Assembly: GCA_018389105.1 (NCBI GenBank) | Contig: JACATO010000321.1 | Location: 1,082,001 to 1,146,000, forward strand | Direction: 5' to 3' | Source of the DNA: Nautilus pompilius | Lineage: Eukaryota > Mollusca > Cephalopoda > Nautilida > Nautilidae | DNA length: 64,000 bases | Part shown: positions 24,623-36,850 of the stretch, one piece after another | Numbering within the stretch: position 1 is the stretch's first letter | How the letters are laid out: the number at the start of each line of letters is the position of its first letter | Notes under the pieces: generated by a model | Told to the model about the DNA's origin: nothing | Database searches by the model: none | Seen by the model: only the letters and a program-made list of their open reading frames with translations | Position numbers and translations under genes: made by a program

Positions 24623-27600
24623 CCCTGTGATGTTGAGATAATGTCTGGTGATCTTTCTGGACACCTACACGAATTCTAGTACATATTAAGGATCGGTTGC
24701 TCCTCTTCGCAGTTTCCACTGAACAGTTGTCTTATGGCTTCTCCTGACCCGAACAGCTACCGCTGTGTATCGGAGGTTTCCCGGTGGCTTCTACTGATGA
24801 CTCATTCCCCAACTACGCGCTCTCTTTCAGTCTCCGTATAACATAGTAACGTGCTTGTCATGTGACCTGGGTGGCCTATTTGAGAATCTGGAGCTTTCTT
24901 TTTTATCTATGATAATTAACTGCATATAAACAACAGGAACAATTATTACCGTCCGTGTATGATCAGTGAAAATAATTATAGAGATACGCGCAGGGTCAGG
25001 GTCAGGCGCCAACAGTGGGTACATAGACGATGATGCTTTATTGCAAAAGATATAAAAATAGAATGAATAGGTTGTTCAGCAGCCCTTTGCTTCCTACAGA
25101 GTGCAACAGTTCAGGCTCCTGCTCGGGTTTATGACTGTGGGTTGTTGTTCTAAATATCTTAGGCTCGGTCATCCCGCTGTTCCATTTCAGTTTTTCTTGT
25201 TTAGTTGCCTCTCCTCAGCAAAAGCAGCTGCGAGACAGATTCTCGCCGATGTGCATCTTGCTGTTCTTAAAGAAGCGTTAGCACCTGTACTCGCAGCCAG
25301 GTCATCACAAGATCTTTACCGCTTATTGTCTGTCACGTGAAGAACACACCTAACATCGGTTTTGGAGAGATGGGGCTTTCTTCTCCTAACCCCGCCTATT
25401 CCTTCCACCTCTGTCTGAAACAAGACGTCGGACGGCACTCTTCCCCTGGAGCAGCCTTCGCTGGCTTCTTTACGCTTTCTAGGCGCCACGACAACGATAG
25501 CGGTACTTTATACCTGTCCTGCAGCTCTGACGATCTTTAATTGTCCGCATGACAACCAGCCACAGTCTACTATATCAACACGTGACTGTACTAAGGAGCG
25601 GGATTCCATCACGTGTTACCTGCACTTTACACGCAGGTGTTTCCGAAACAGTGGATATTACTGTTTTTAAATATGTGAAATGATTTCCCATTATATCTCT
25701 GTTTACCGAGTGGCGCTTCAATCTGCCTATGCGCCCATCACGAGACTTGTCCAACATCCCTCTTTGTTTCGTGCTAGGAAAACGTAAAGCAGGTAAATTC
25801 TGAATAAACATCTGTTTTTTTAATCTCGAAGAATAAATGACCAGGCAGCAGCGAGAGAGAGCAGGGTTAGCTGCACCCTGAACTCAGAGCCAACACAGAT
25901 CGCGCCCGGAAAGACGGCGCCGCGTAGTGGATGGAGCGAGAAAGAGGCTCGACTAGCATGTTATCTTATCATTAAGGATGTTGATTCAACAGAATGGGAA
26001 AGTTGGGGACCAGTGGAGCGAGGGAAATCTTTCTGTACTTTAATAATCCTGACAGCGCTTTTCATCATCTAAGAAGCAAACAGTGTTGCCTTGGCAAAGC
26101 GGAAACTTGGAAGAGGAAAGTCCCAGGAAGTGGGCATTTAGCTGCTCATGCGCGTTAGCTAAATCGGTGCCATGCAGCCAACATCAGCAAGAAATGAGAA
26201 AGCAGAATAAAACTCAGTGATCATAGAGATTTTGTTGGATAAGTAGAGGGATTCATACTCCTACACTCAGACGTCAGCCTAACAAAGCAAACGATTACTG
26301 CGCGTTGGAGTCAATGATGGAGACGGGGAACTTTCAGGCAAGGAATGTGAGACTCTGTTGTGACATTTTCGATACAAAATAAAATTAGACGACATACACT
26401 GAAGTGGAGGGTGCGGTAATAAAGGATCGAATAATCGTAACAGTTAAGAACGTAATAGGCAGCCGCGGTGGTCTTGCCATTTTATGTGATGTAAGCAACC
26501 CAGTTTTCGGTGTGTACCGACTGACATAACGAAACTTCGTCAATGGTTGAATTAGTGAGATAGCAGCAAGTCTGAAATATATCCCCCCCCCAAGATAAAC
26601 CAGGAGCAAGTAGTTCACCCACTACAAGATCCTCTACCTTGGGCGCCAAGCATCCGCATCGGGTTTTCCATGATCCTCTAAAGTCTTCGGTTCCGAAAAA
26701 ACTACTTAGGTTTTAAAAAATCCAATATCTACTCTTCGTCGTTTTCAAGTAATCTGACGATTACTTTCTGTTAGGTAGACATGTCTTGGAGCCTGCTTCT
26801 CTCAACACTGACCAAACAAATATTCAATCGGCATCAAGAGGCATTTTACACAAATCCGATGAGGTTTATTTACATGACATAAAAACTAAAACGCGTTTAT
26901 ACATAAAAAATACAATTGCTCGTTTAACTTAGTTTTAGTTTACTTTAACTCCTTCACTACAGAAATAAATGTATTCTAACGTTGTGACACGCCCCCCCCT
27001 TTTAATAACAGGAACCAATCACATCGATTTTTACAAGTTATTCTTCCTGTTAGTTAAACTTGCAATAATTTTACAGTGCAGCTATTAATCTACAGAAAAC
27101 GATGTAAATATTTTTAAATGTTTTGCTTTTTCGGTTGTCGTTAGTGTCAAAAATTAGTTTTTTAATATTTTTAAAAATCGCTGACTTATTTAACACAAAC
27201 CAGGATTTTATGAAAGGTAATTATTAATTTTAACCCAAAATTCAACTTTACATTAAATATGTGTATTCTTTGAAACTTCCAAATAAAGATTTAATGAAGA
27301 AAACATTTAAATTTATTTTTTATCATCTAATCAATGCAAAAATAGAATTTAAAAGTACAAAAATAAATATTGGTAATAAAAATAGTATTTTTCAGCATTT
27401 CGACATTTTTGCGCAATATTATTTATAGAATTCGCGCGAATTCATCAAATATTTACTCATCGAGAATCACTTTGACTGTTGTCTCAGCCCCGTTTTCCAG
27501 ACACCCATAACAAGCATTTAAATGCTACTGAACGAACTTATTTCGGTACCAATTACTGATGTGGATTTAATAAGATTTACTTTGTTTATAGGTCATTAAT

Positions 27601-28950
27601 GTGATTGTAAAACAATTGGCAGCCTTTCAAATCACTGTCGTTTATACCAGAATTATAATTGAATAGTTAACGATTTTGTTATTCAACTGGAGAATCATTA
27701 TAGATGTGATACTTAAAAGAAATGCGTTATTTTGTGCGCGGTCGTGTAATATGGACAGTCGGGTAGACTTTCAAGTAAAAAGAAATTAGCACCAGCTTAT
27801 TAGCTTGAGAACTTGATGTATTTTAAAACTTCAGTCGTATAAAGGAAGTGATGAGGAATTGAGACTGAGAAACTTCATCAAAACGATTTTCAATGGGAAA
27901 ACAAGCGAGACTTTTTACAGCTATAAAACTTGGCACGCACCTGGGAAGAGAGCCCAGCCTGGTGATTGAAAGGCTGGCATTATAGGTTTGCCAGTCATCA
28001 CCTGCATTTATTACCTTCGTTTTTTTATAAAAGACTTTTAATTATATTTTTATTGTGGATTTCCTTTGATTACATTCCAGAAATAAATTATCGGATTGTG
28101 TGGGTTCGGCTGTAATGTAGAACCCGGTCGGCTCACGTTTAAACCTCTGACTCGCGCTGCAATAGCTCAGAACAGGTAAACAAAGATTCTGATGAAATCA
28201 GTTGCTTTTTTTTACCTTGGCGGTCTGACGGTAAAATCAGATAAACGAAAATATGGATCTCTCTTTTGATAAAGTTCTTCAACTTGTAAAATTGTAGTAA
28301 GCACGTTTTGTGGACCTGGGGTGTTCATGAATTCATAATAAAAGCATGAATTTTAGAAACAAAGGGTTTCAACTGAAATCGATGAGCCAGGAGTAGAACG
28401 GGGTTCGGATGGGAGTCATCGATCAGGGTGCAGCATTTAAAGCCATACTCACTTTTAAAAACAATACAATTTAATTTAGTTTTGTAAAAGCGAACTCCAT
28501 TCCGTGTAATGGTTTACTGTACACAAACTTTCTTCTTCTATACATCGATCTAAAATTGTCGCCATCTTCACTGGATATAATCACTGGACCTGATTAAACA
28601 CAACGAGTCACGTGTTCACGGAGAGTTTTATCTCTTGTCCTGAATTTTCTCTATGAAGTCAGTTAAAGTCGCAGGTTGTTAAGGGCACAGATATAAAAAT
28701 ATAGATATGTATGTACATCATCAGAAGAGCGAGATGTATCAAATAACCACTTTAGGCTCTTAAATCGGCATCAAGAAGGTTGGTAAAACCATCTACCATT
28801 GTCTAATCTATAGTCGGTCTTTTGCTGATTTTATACAGATGACTTTGGGTGCCAGAATAGTCCGAAACAAAAGAAAAATGTTATATCAGTACAAACTTTA
28901 ATTCTTAGATAATTTTATTATAGGTAAATAGCGTGGTTAGAGAGAAAGGT
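24623..28950. other. No gene seen
   Basis: The 26.9-27.5 kb part is strongly AT-rich. A nested hairpin with two 6-bp stems (GGTGAT/ATCACC and CTGGCA/TGCCAG) sits at 27961-28002. Open frames at 25101-25340 and 25337-25540 abut on the plus strand but carry no recognisable domain. Confidence 0.45.
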
Positions 28951-28994
28951 TCAAATGTCATCTTACCATCAATAAACAGAAAGGGTTCTTCTGG

Positions 28995-29455
28995 ATTTTT
29001 CTGCCTCTGAGGCTACAGTTTGACACTTTAATGGAGAATCATTTAAAATTGAGAGAATGCTGAACGATCGCAAGCAGAGACAGGTTCTTATCAATCATGC
29101 CATTCCCTCTTGGGGGACATGCATCTCATTGGCAAGGATTCATGTTCCGATATGACATCGAATCCAAGGATATGACCAATGTGGTGCAAAACTATTTGGA
29201 ATTTAAATAAGCTGATGGAACACTCACAACGGTGCCCTGGCCTAGGTAAAATCCTGATAAAACATCTTGAGGCTATACGATGTTATGTGGCTACTGAGAC
29301 GGTCAATCGGCAATCAAACACCCTGGATGAATTATGAAAAGTGCTATGGGATACCTAGAACAACATTTCACAATTATACATTGATAACCCATATGTGAGC
29401 GTGAAAACAAGGTGTCAGCTCTATATAAAGCAAAGGGCTCACATACAAAATACTA
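28995..29455 (+). pseudogene. Tc1-family transposase relic, C-terminal half (copy 1)
   Basis: Readable across shifting frames. It starts with an ENHLKLREC...INHAIPS-like block, then KGFMFRYDIESKD (the Tc1 FQQDNDPKHTSK block, with the second catalytic Asp kept in RYD), DMTNVVQNYLE, then TLDELWKVLWDTWNNISQLY and IDNPYVSVKTRCQLYIKQRA. The last corresponds to the conserved Tc1 C-terminus (LW..L...W..I.......L..SM..R). At least four frame changes and several stops make it inactive. About 100 bp of the C-terminal coding sequence and the bases just after it resemble the second copy at 57540-57690. Terminal repeats were not identified. Confidence 0.85.
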
Positions 29456-32400
29456 GTGAACTGTACAATGTATTCATTTCGTTTTTGTACATTTTCTGTA
29501 ATGATGCATTGTGTATGTATTATATACTTCTCTCAGTTTCAATTACTCATTATTTGTGCCTATCCTGTGTGTGTTTCTTTGATCATTTCCAATACTGTAT
29601 ATATGTATAACCTGGCATTTCATCAATACGGAAAATTCATTCTCTCTTTCTAATGGTTGGTGCCGGGCTAGTTTCTTTGATTTTCTTTTTCAAGTCCTAA
29701 TGAATGCAATCAGTCTCTTTAGACAGTTCCTTTTAACCGTTTAGCCACTGCCAATTAATTATTTTTCTTGTTCATGTAACATTAATAATGTAATTAATGG
29801 ACTGCCGTGGAAATGTCAAAACTGATTAACTATGCGCTTTTGATGTCTTTTTTTTAAAGAAAACATATAATATCGTTTTTTTAAACTCATTTTCACAATT
29901 GTTCATAATTCTTTTTTTGTTTGTTAATCTCTTAAGGGTAACATCAAATCTCTCTGTTAATTGGTCACTTTTCACTTTACGTCAGACTGTTTTTGGAATC
30001 GCTGACGCTGGACATACGGTACACGCTGACTTTCAAATATACTCAACAGGTTTCTGATGGACTCCTCACCTGTGCGCTCGGTATTTTTCTGCCGCCTACT
30101 TCTACTGGGAAAAACCACTTCATCCCTTCGCCTAATCTCTTCGCACATCTTCATACTTTGTCCTCCTTTTGTTGCTCTTTTCTACTGTTTTCATGGAACT
30201 GTTAACTCGATATCCAAAACCTGTCTTGTTGTCTTTGACCAGATGCTACGATCACGTCACAGGTTTTCCACGCCTGTATCTTGAGCGATGTTACCTTTCT
30301 TCCCACATCACCCACTAACCCTTCAGCTTTCTTGGTCACTCACTCTTCTTTTAAAAATTCTATGAATGGGGTCGACCTTTTAATGGACTTTCAATCTTTC
30401 TTATTCTGTTCGCCACCAGTTCTAGAACTTTATCGTGGCATCATCTGAATCTTTACTATTGCCATTGTCTTGTCTTACACTAAGAAAAGCCACCAAATTC
30501 TGGTTAAAAGGGCGAACTGATAGTAGCATTGCCCTCTGGAAGATCTCTTCTCTATTTTTATTAGACCCGTTTCCGTCTTCTTAGCCGCAGTTTTTGTGTT
30601 GTTTCTTTTGTGTTTAGAAAGACATCCTACAGTTTCCCTATTCATTTATCCGGCTCGTCCAATAAAGATGGGTGTTCTGTTCTTGAGGGTTCCTCCCACT
30701 TCAGTATTGCTAAATTCCCTGACTCGGAAAGCCTGAATTTTATGCACGCCTGCTGTGTCATCAGTCTGTCTGATTTATTCAAGAGTAATCCGCTTCTTTT
30801 CGACTTTTATAGTGCACAGAGCGAGGTCATCCATAATGGTCCGGAGTGAGATTGCCTGACTGCAGCGCTCCTAGCGGGCCGCACCATATTTACTCCCTCC
30901 TCCTCGACATCAGCAACTATCTCCATAGCTTCCGAGTTTATGCAGGATGCATTCTGTAATTATCTCTTTTTATGTCTGATCTGTTTTGTTCGTTTCCCCC
31001 CTACTTTAATCTGATAGAAAAGTATTTATAATAGTTCTTAGTTATTTCTTTATCTTTTCTGGAAAGTAAAGCCTCTTCATAGCTTTCGCTACTAACTTTC
31101 GTGACACCGATACATACAGGCATTGGGCTGGTGAGGTTCCCATTATCCGTCTAACAACCGACTGCCATTGTTGCCTGATCCGAGCACCTGCACACTTCCG
31201 GTCCTCTCCTCCTCCTCCTCGCTCGCTGTTCGACAAAATGGAGAAAACCTTTTAACAAGTAGAAATATTGTTCTGACTTGTTTTACCCAATTTGATTTGT
31301 GCCATACTTCTGGGATTTTACTGTTCCACCACAGTACCTTTAAATACTACCAGAAGATTCTTTATTTTTTGGACAATGTTTATAATATCCATGATAAATC
31401 AGAAGAGCCTGAAGCTGTTACTTCTATAACTTTTTAAATAAATAACATTCTGCGTTTCCTTCAGGAAGAGTTTTTGTAATTTGAACTTGAGATATGGAAG
31501 CTTGGATTTTATGATCTCCGCTGACTTCCCACTCCTCTTTGCTGCGTTCATCAGGGATGATGTACTTCTCATAAGTAATCTTCAACTACCTGAACTGTAT
31601 TTCTGAGTTTACCCCTTTTATTTTCCTCTAAGGATTGTTTCAAAATTTTACATGCGTTGTTTATAAATTCTCCTTTAGCTTTCATTTTTTGCTCTTTCTC
31701 GTTCTTCCTGGTTTAGGAATCTCAGTCTCTCCTAGTAGCTTTCGTAGACTAAATAAACTTTTCGCCTCCCCTTTCGTTATTTGGTATTATTGGAAATTTG
31801 TTATATTTATCAACGTGGATATCTTGTTGTGACGTCACATATCTGCGAAGATACACAGTCTAAGCCTTCACAGAAGAATATTTGAAAAATAGCGAATGTT
31901 CAGATTCAGTCATTTTCTTGAAATTAATTATCTGGAAAACTTATTACGAAAATTAAGTATTTGTGAGTAGACTTTTGCATCTTGTCAAGAGAATGAAGGG
32001 AATTCCTTATCAACGCACCCTTTCCGAAACGACATTGGTTAGCGGAAGGTTAATATTACAGTCTCGTCAGTCAAAGGGCAACGCGGTTGATGTATCTCAC
32101 GTGGTATAAGCATTTTCAGAACTTCTCGTTACTTTTATGTATATAATTAATTACAATTTTTCTCTGAATCGCATAATAAGATCTTAGATTTCTGTAATTA
32201 ATCAAGCAGATGACTATTTCTAGCCATGATCGAATAATCGACCGCTCCAGTTGTTTAGCTTTCAGTGAAGATTTTATTACGACATTAAAGTAAATGTTTC
32301 CAGAAAACTGTCGAATAAAATAGAATAGAGCATCCCAATGCGTAAGAATAAATCGTGATGTAGCTCTGAGTAACTCATCTAATTGAGAAAGTGGTGTTGG

Positions 32401-35400
32401 TCCTAGATGCGATACTGCTACTGTTATTTAAAATATTTCCCGAGAGACGGGTCGGGCAGTCGTGATTTATGGAGATTTTTCCTATGGTTGTGCACTGTGA
32501 AAATTGGATTATGCAACATAACATTTGCATACAAATCGTCTAGTGACAAAAGTAATTCTAATAATATAGCGCGGACAGAAGAAAGCCATTTGGAAAATGG
32601 CGGAACAACAAGTCGATTTCTAGAATAAGTGTATATACATAAAGAACTAAGTGTAAGTCCATTTACAATAGTAACTGTGGCCAAGCCCAGATTTCCTACA
32701 CACCTAATGCAAATAGGAATCGGTGTGGACGAGTTATTTCAAACGAAAACAGAAGATAATGGTTTGTTATCATAAATTGATAAGCATCCTTAACAGATAG
32801 ATCGATTACGATCTGATCTGTTTAGGTATCTCCTCACGTGTCAGAGATGCTGCGGGATAAACTGGTCTTGTTGACTGGTAACCGAAATTGCCTCTGGTTG
32901 TCTAACCTGACAAACCAACCCCACCACGACTTTCTCCTTAGTGCGCCCACTCTGCTTAGTACGTGCATAGTCAGGAGGAGGTAAGTGCGTAAATTACTTT
33001 CACTTTATAACGACTAACTCCGGAAGGCCCGATGATGGATAAAGAAATTAGGGAAACATTAGCTAGTTTATCCAAATTAAGCAGTAGTTTTAATTTAATA
33101 AAATGAGCCTGAAAGAACTCGTCAGAAAGAGTACTTGCTATTTGTTTTTTTTACGCTGTATATCCATGCACAAACTTCTCTAAAGATGACGATAGATGTC
33201 GGAGCTGCACTGGCTTTGAGCACCAAACAGCTATTCTGGCGTGCTGGCGATTAAGGGCGGCACGTAATCTCATTAGCACGAATTCTACAGACCTTGGTGC
33301 CAGAGAACTAACGCCCAACGCCTAGTCGCCATGTTGCTGTTCTATAATTTCGTTTTCGCAAATCACGAGACTTCACGGCGAGATTCAGTGAGACCTTAAT
33401 GTCGATCTCTCTGGCCCCTGGAGTAGAACTAAAATAGAAGCACCATTCTGTTTATTACCTTTTTTGTTAATTCGCAGTTTCCACTCGTAATAAATACTGT
33501 AAAAATTCCGCTTTTTTGGCCACTCTGAACTTACCTTTTACCTTCTCTGGTGGAGATGGTTATTGTTCTTTTACCCTGGTAATGGAGCCACAGAACACAA
33601 GCAAGTCTTTAACACCGGTGTAGCTGGAAACGTTCACTTATCGTCATTATACCAAGAAATACAACTAAATCTTGACATTTTATCAGAAGGGCTTAAATTT
33701 CAAGCGTTGATCTTTCTGTCGATGGAAGATAATGTAGCGATAAAAGTAGACTCGCCCACAAAAACAGATATTTATGCTGGTTAAATCAGAAGGTCAGCAC
33801 AATTTGAGGAGAAATTCTTGAGATGGTTAAGTAACCTGACGGTATAGTCACTCCTAATTCTCTTTAACTGCAGGAGCTTACACGGCACCTAAAGTTTATA
33901 CACCGGATTAAAAGCCGACAAAGTCATCGCTGATGGAAGAAAATCGTGGTGTAACATTTACTTTTCTTTGTTTTCCATATTTAATGTCCTGTAAACGTGT
34001 ATACGTCGGTACGACTTCCTCCCAGTACAAGCAGCAGAACCAGCATTCATCCTGACTCCAGCCATATTAGTTCGAGTGAAGTTATTCGCCGAACGGCCAC
34101 GTACTGATTTCAGCTGTTCTTACGTAAAAGACAAATTTGGTCCTGCAAGCTGTAGATGCCAACAGACAGGGGGCGTTCTGTTGTTCGGCTTGGTTTGGTG
34201 ACATTGTGAGCGTCACCAAGGTGATATCGCTGGAAGCCATTATTAGGCGTAATCATCGCGGCTAATGGAGGACGTGCATATTTTGGTTGTTTTGTGGAAG
34301 GGCAGATAGAATTCTTTGCTTCAATCCTCAGTCATACGTAAAACTCCTTAGTTTTGCTAATTGGTTTCTGTTTGCATTTAATCCAAACTTGTACTTCAAA
34401 GCAAAATGTTCAATGCGTAAATTACACTTGCCACTTGCGATGTCAACAGGACTTTTATTTAGGAGCCCACATCTGCGTCTTGAACACCGGCAACAGCTGA
34501 AAATGGCTTCCGATGCAGGAGGAAACATTGGGGAAAATTAGACTCGCTAACGAGAAATATTCTTTTAATCTACGTGTCAGTAAAAGTCATAGCAGAACAG
34601 GTGATTTATTACGAAGATGTTAGTTTATACAATTAAGGCTATGCATTTTCTAATCAGATACTTCGAGAGAAACAACGGTCGTTCAGGAGACTTAATAAAT
34701 AGACAAGCATCTGATGTTGTAGTCGTCCTCCTGGCTTGGCCACGTCGGAAAATGAAAGATGGCTGTATACTCAGGGGCATATGTTTTAGTGAAGTGAATG
34801 ACGCAGGAGATCTGCTGGCTAACCCAAGCCTGGATTTATGCAGGAAGTATTTACAGAACTTTGACGTCGATGTTAATGAGTAGAAGACGATGGCAAGTGA
34901 CGAAGACTTATAGAGGCAGAACAAACCGAAAGTAAATATGGTTTCTGCAGCTGGACGAAAGGAGACAGCGCAGAAGGCAGACAGAGTCGTGTCTGTGGCG
35001 AGTGTAGCAAAAACGGACATACTTGGGCCTGAGAAGCCATGTTGTTCACATGAGCAGGCGTCGGGGAGACTCGTCAGACGGATGCCAAGAAGCAGCTGTT
35101 TGCTTGACTGTCTTCTAACAAAACACTACATTTATGGCTTTTTTCAAGAATTATTCAATCATTTTCTTCTTTTTTAATTAGATATTTATAAAAATCGCAT
35201 TCATTGTGAAGCTTCGTCGTCGATCTTTTGTGTTTTTAAGGGAAAAGTAATTGGAACTGAGCATGGAAATTAATAGAGCTCTTAGTGGTTAATTGATATT
35301 TGCATATGTAGATTAAACAAAAACAACAACAAACAAAGCGGCGGGGCGGTCAACATAAAAAAAAACAGGAAATGTTACCAAAAGACGGTGTATAGCTGGG

Positions 35401-35503
35401 ATATTTAGAACATTTTATTCGCTTTTAATCAAAGTGAAAATCCTCCAAAAATATGCGCAACTGAATACAAAAAAAAAACGAAGAAAAATTATGACATTTT
35501 AAG

Positions 35504-35506
<3 letters not shown>
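29456..35506. other. No gene seen; plus strand pyrimidine-rich at about 29.99-31.44 kb
   Basis: Between 29990 and 31440 the plus strand is unusually pyrimidine-rich and has a run of medium-length frames (70-89 codons) that share no recognisable domain. A single TGACGTCA palindrome lies at 31830-31837 in a context (TGACGTCACAT.TCTG.GAAG) resembling the units of the array at 41.5 kb. Open frames at 34617-34883 and 34625-35020 overlap on opposite strands. Confidence 0.4.
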
Positions 35507-35562
<56 letters not shown>

Positions 35563-35566
35563 GGGG

Positions 35567-35602
<36 letters not shown>

Positions 35603-35665
35603 GGGGGAGAGAGAGAGATGGAGAGAGAGAGAGAGAGAGAGAGGGGGGAGAGAGAGAGAGATGGA

Positions 35666-35697
<32 letters not shown>
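35507..35697. repeat. (GA)n homopurine tract
   Basis: About 190 bp of almost pure purine on the plus strand, broken only by two ATGG words and one C. It is (GA)n interspersed with GGGGGG runs in a partly repeated pattern (AGAGGGGGGAGAGAGAG occurs three times). It is a mirror-repeat homopurine sequence of the kind able to form triplex DNA. Confidence 0.97.
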
Positions 35698-36602
35698 CTA
35701 AAATATCAATAAAGGAACAGAGGTAATATGATGATTCGAGCCGATTTGAAATGTCTGGGATCTGTGACTTGAAGCCAGTAGCGGTTCTGGCCAAAACCCT
35801 CACGCCATTCTGTCTGAAGAATCTCCTCTTTCCGACTTGTGCCTACTGTATCGATAACCTGAGACATGTCAGCGATGGAAACGTCTGTACTTAAAGGGAA
35901 ACAAAGTCCCAACAGTGTAAGAATTAGTGAAACATGTCTAAATCCAAAGAAAACACGCTTATGGTTTGTTCAATCAGTTTAGTTTTTATTAATGGTTTCA
36001 AAATGTAGAGGCCAAAATAAAGGATGAGTGAGTAAGCAAACCGCTTTTATCTTGTACAGTTGGGGGTGCAGAATGTTTTGGCCTTTTGAGTTTGCAGCCC
36101 TGGCCAGACATCACCCTAGAATTTTCTAATTTTATTCGAGAGAGTTGAATCAAAACCTGCTTAATTTGCATAATAATGTATGTAGATGTATTTGAGTACA
36201 AGCCGCTTTGTAGTATATGGGTAATTGACTAAAAAATTTTAAAATATGAATTATATTAAATATGGAAAACTTTTCTTGGAAATTTAAAATGTTACGTAAA
36301 GAATCTGAAACTCGGTGTCTTTGGATATTTCAGTTGTTCTATCGAAGTCTCGCGAGTCTCTCCAAGAAAAAATCCATAGTACTCATCGTGATAAAGCTGC
36401 AATCCTTAAAGCAAGTTTGATTTGGTACTGGAGGCGCCCAATCCATTATCTAATTCTGGTAAACCTTAACGAATTGATGAAGTGCTGCATATTTATGTAG
36501 ATATTATTGAGAGAAGACTACAAAAAATACTTTCTTATCCTTAAACATGAAAATAACATAAATAGACCAAATCGGTTGGTTTTCAACCTGACGTATTATG
36601 TA

Positions 36603-36850
36603 CAGGGTGATTGAAAAGTAACTCCCTATTATAAAATACCTATAATTTATCCTATTATTGTAATATTTTTCTCAATTTTTTTGTGTATGTTCCGTGATGT
36701 ATGGGAGCGAGTCTACTCTACCAAACCAACAACTTTGGAAGAACTTGAAGGGCGAATACGGGAAGTTATGTCTTCCATCCCACAAGAGTTCCTTGTGAAA
36801 TCGGTTGATGCGGTTCCCAGGCGGCTTTAGAAGCTGGTGGCGAATGCTGT
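36603..36850 (+). mobile_element. Remnant of a mariner-like/IS630-type transposon
   Basis: A terminal-repeat-like start (CAGGGTGATTGAAAAGTAAC at 36603-36622, preceded by TA) is followed within about 80 bp by a fragment of transposase C-terminus. Frame +: VWERVYSTKPTTLEELEGRI, then REVMSSIPQEFL and VPRRL, corresponding to the RVY.TKP.TLEEL..RIREE...IP block near the end of many invertebrate DDE transposases. A TAG follows VPRRL. The catalytic domain is absent, so this is an internally deleted copy. No matching right-hand terminal repeat was found. Confidence 0.65.

Noticed and set aside
25101..25540. Two abutting plus-strand frames resembling an operon-like overlap
   Set aside because: The DNA is eukaryotic and neither frame has a recognisable domain or conserved start.
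35489..35803. Ser-Leu-rich minus frame over the (GA)n tract
   Set aside because: Repeat artefact. The same applies to the Ser-Leu and Arg-Glu frames at 47569-47989.
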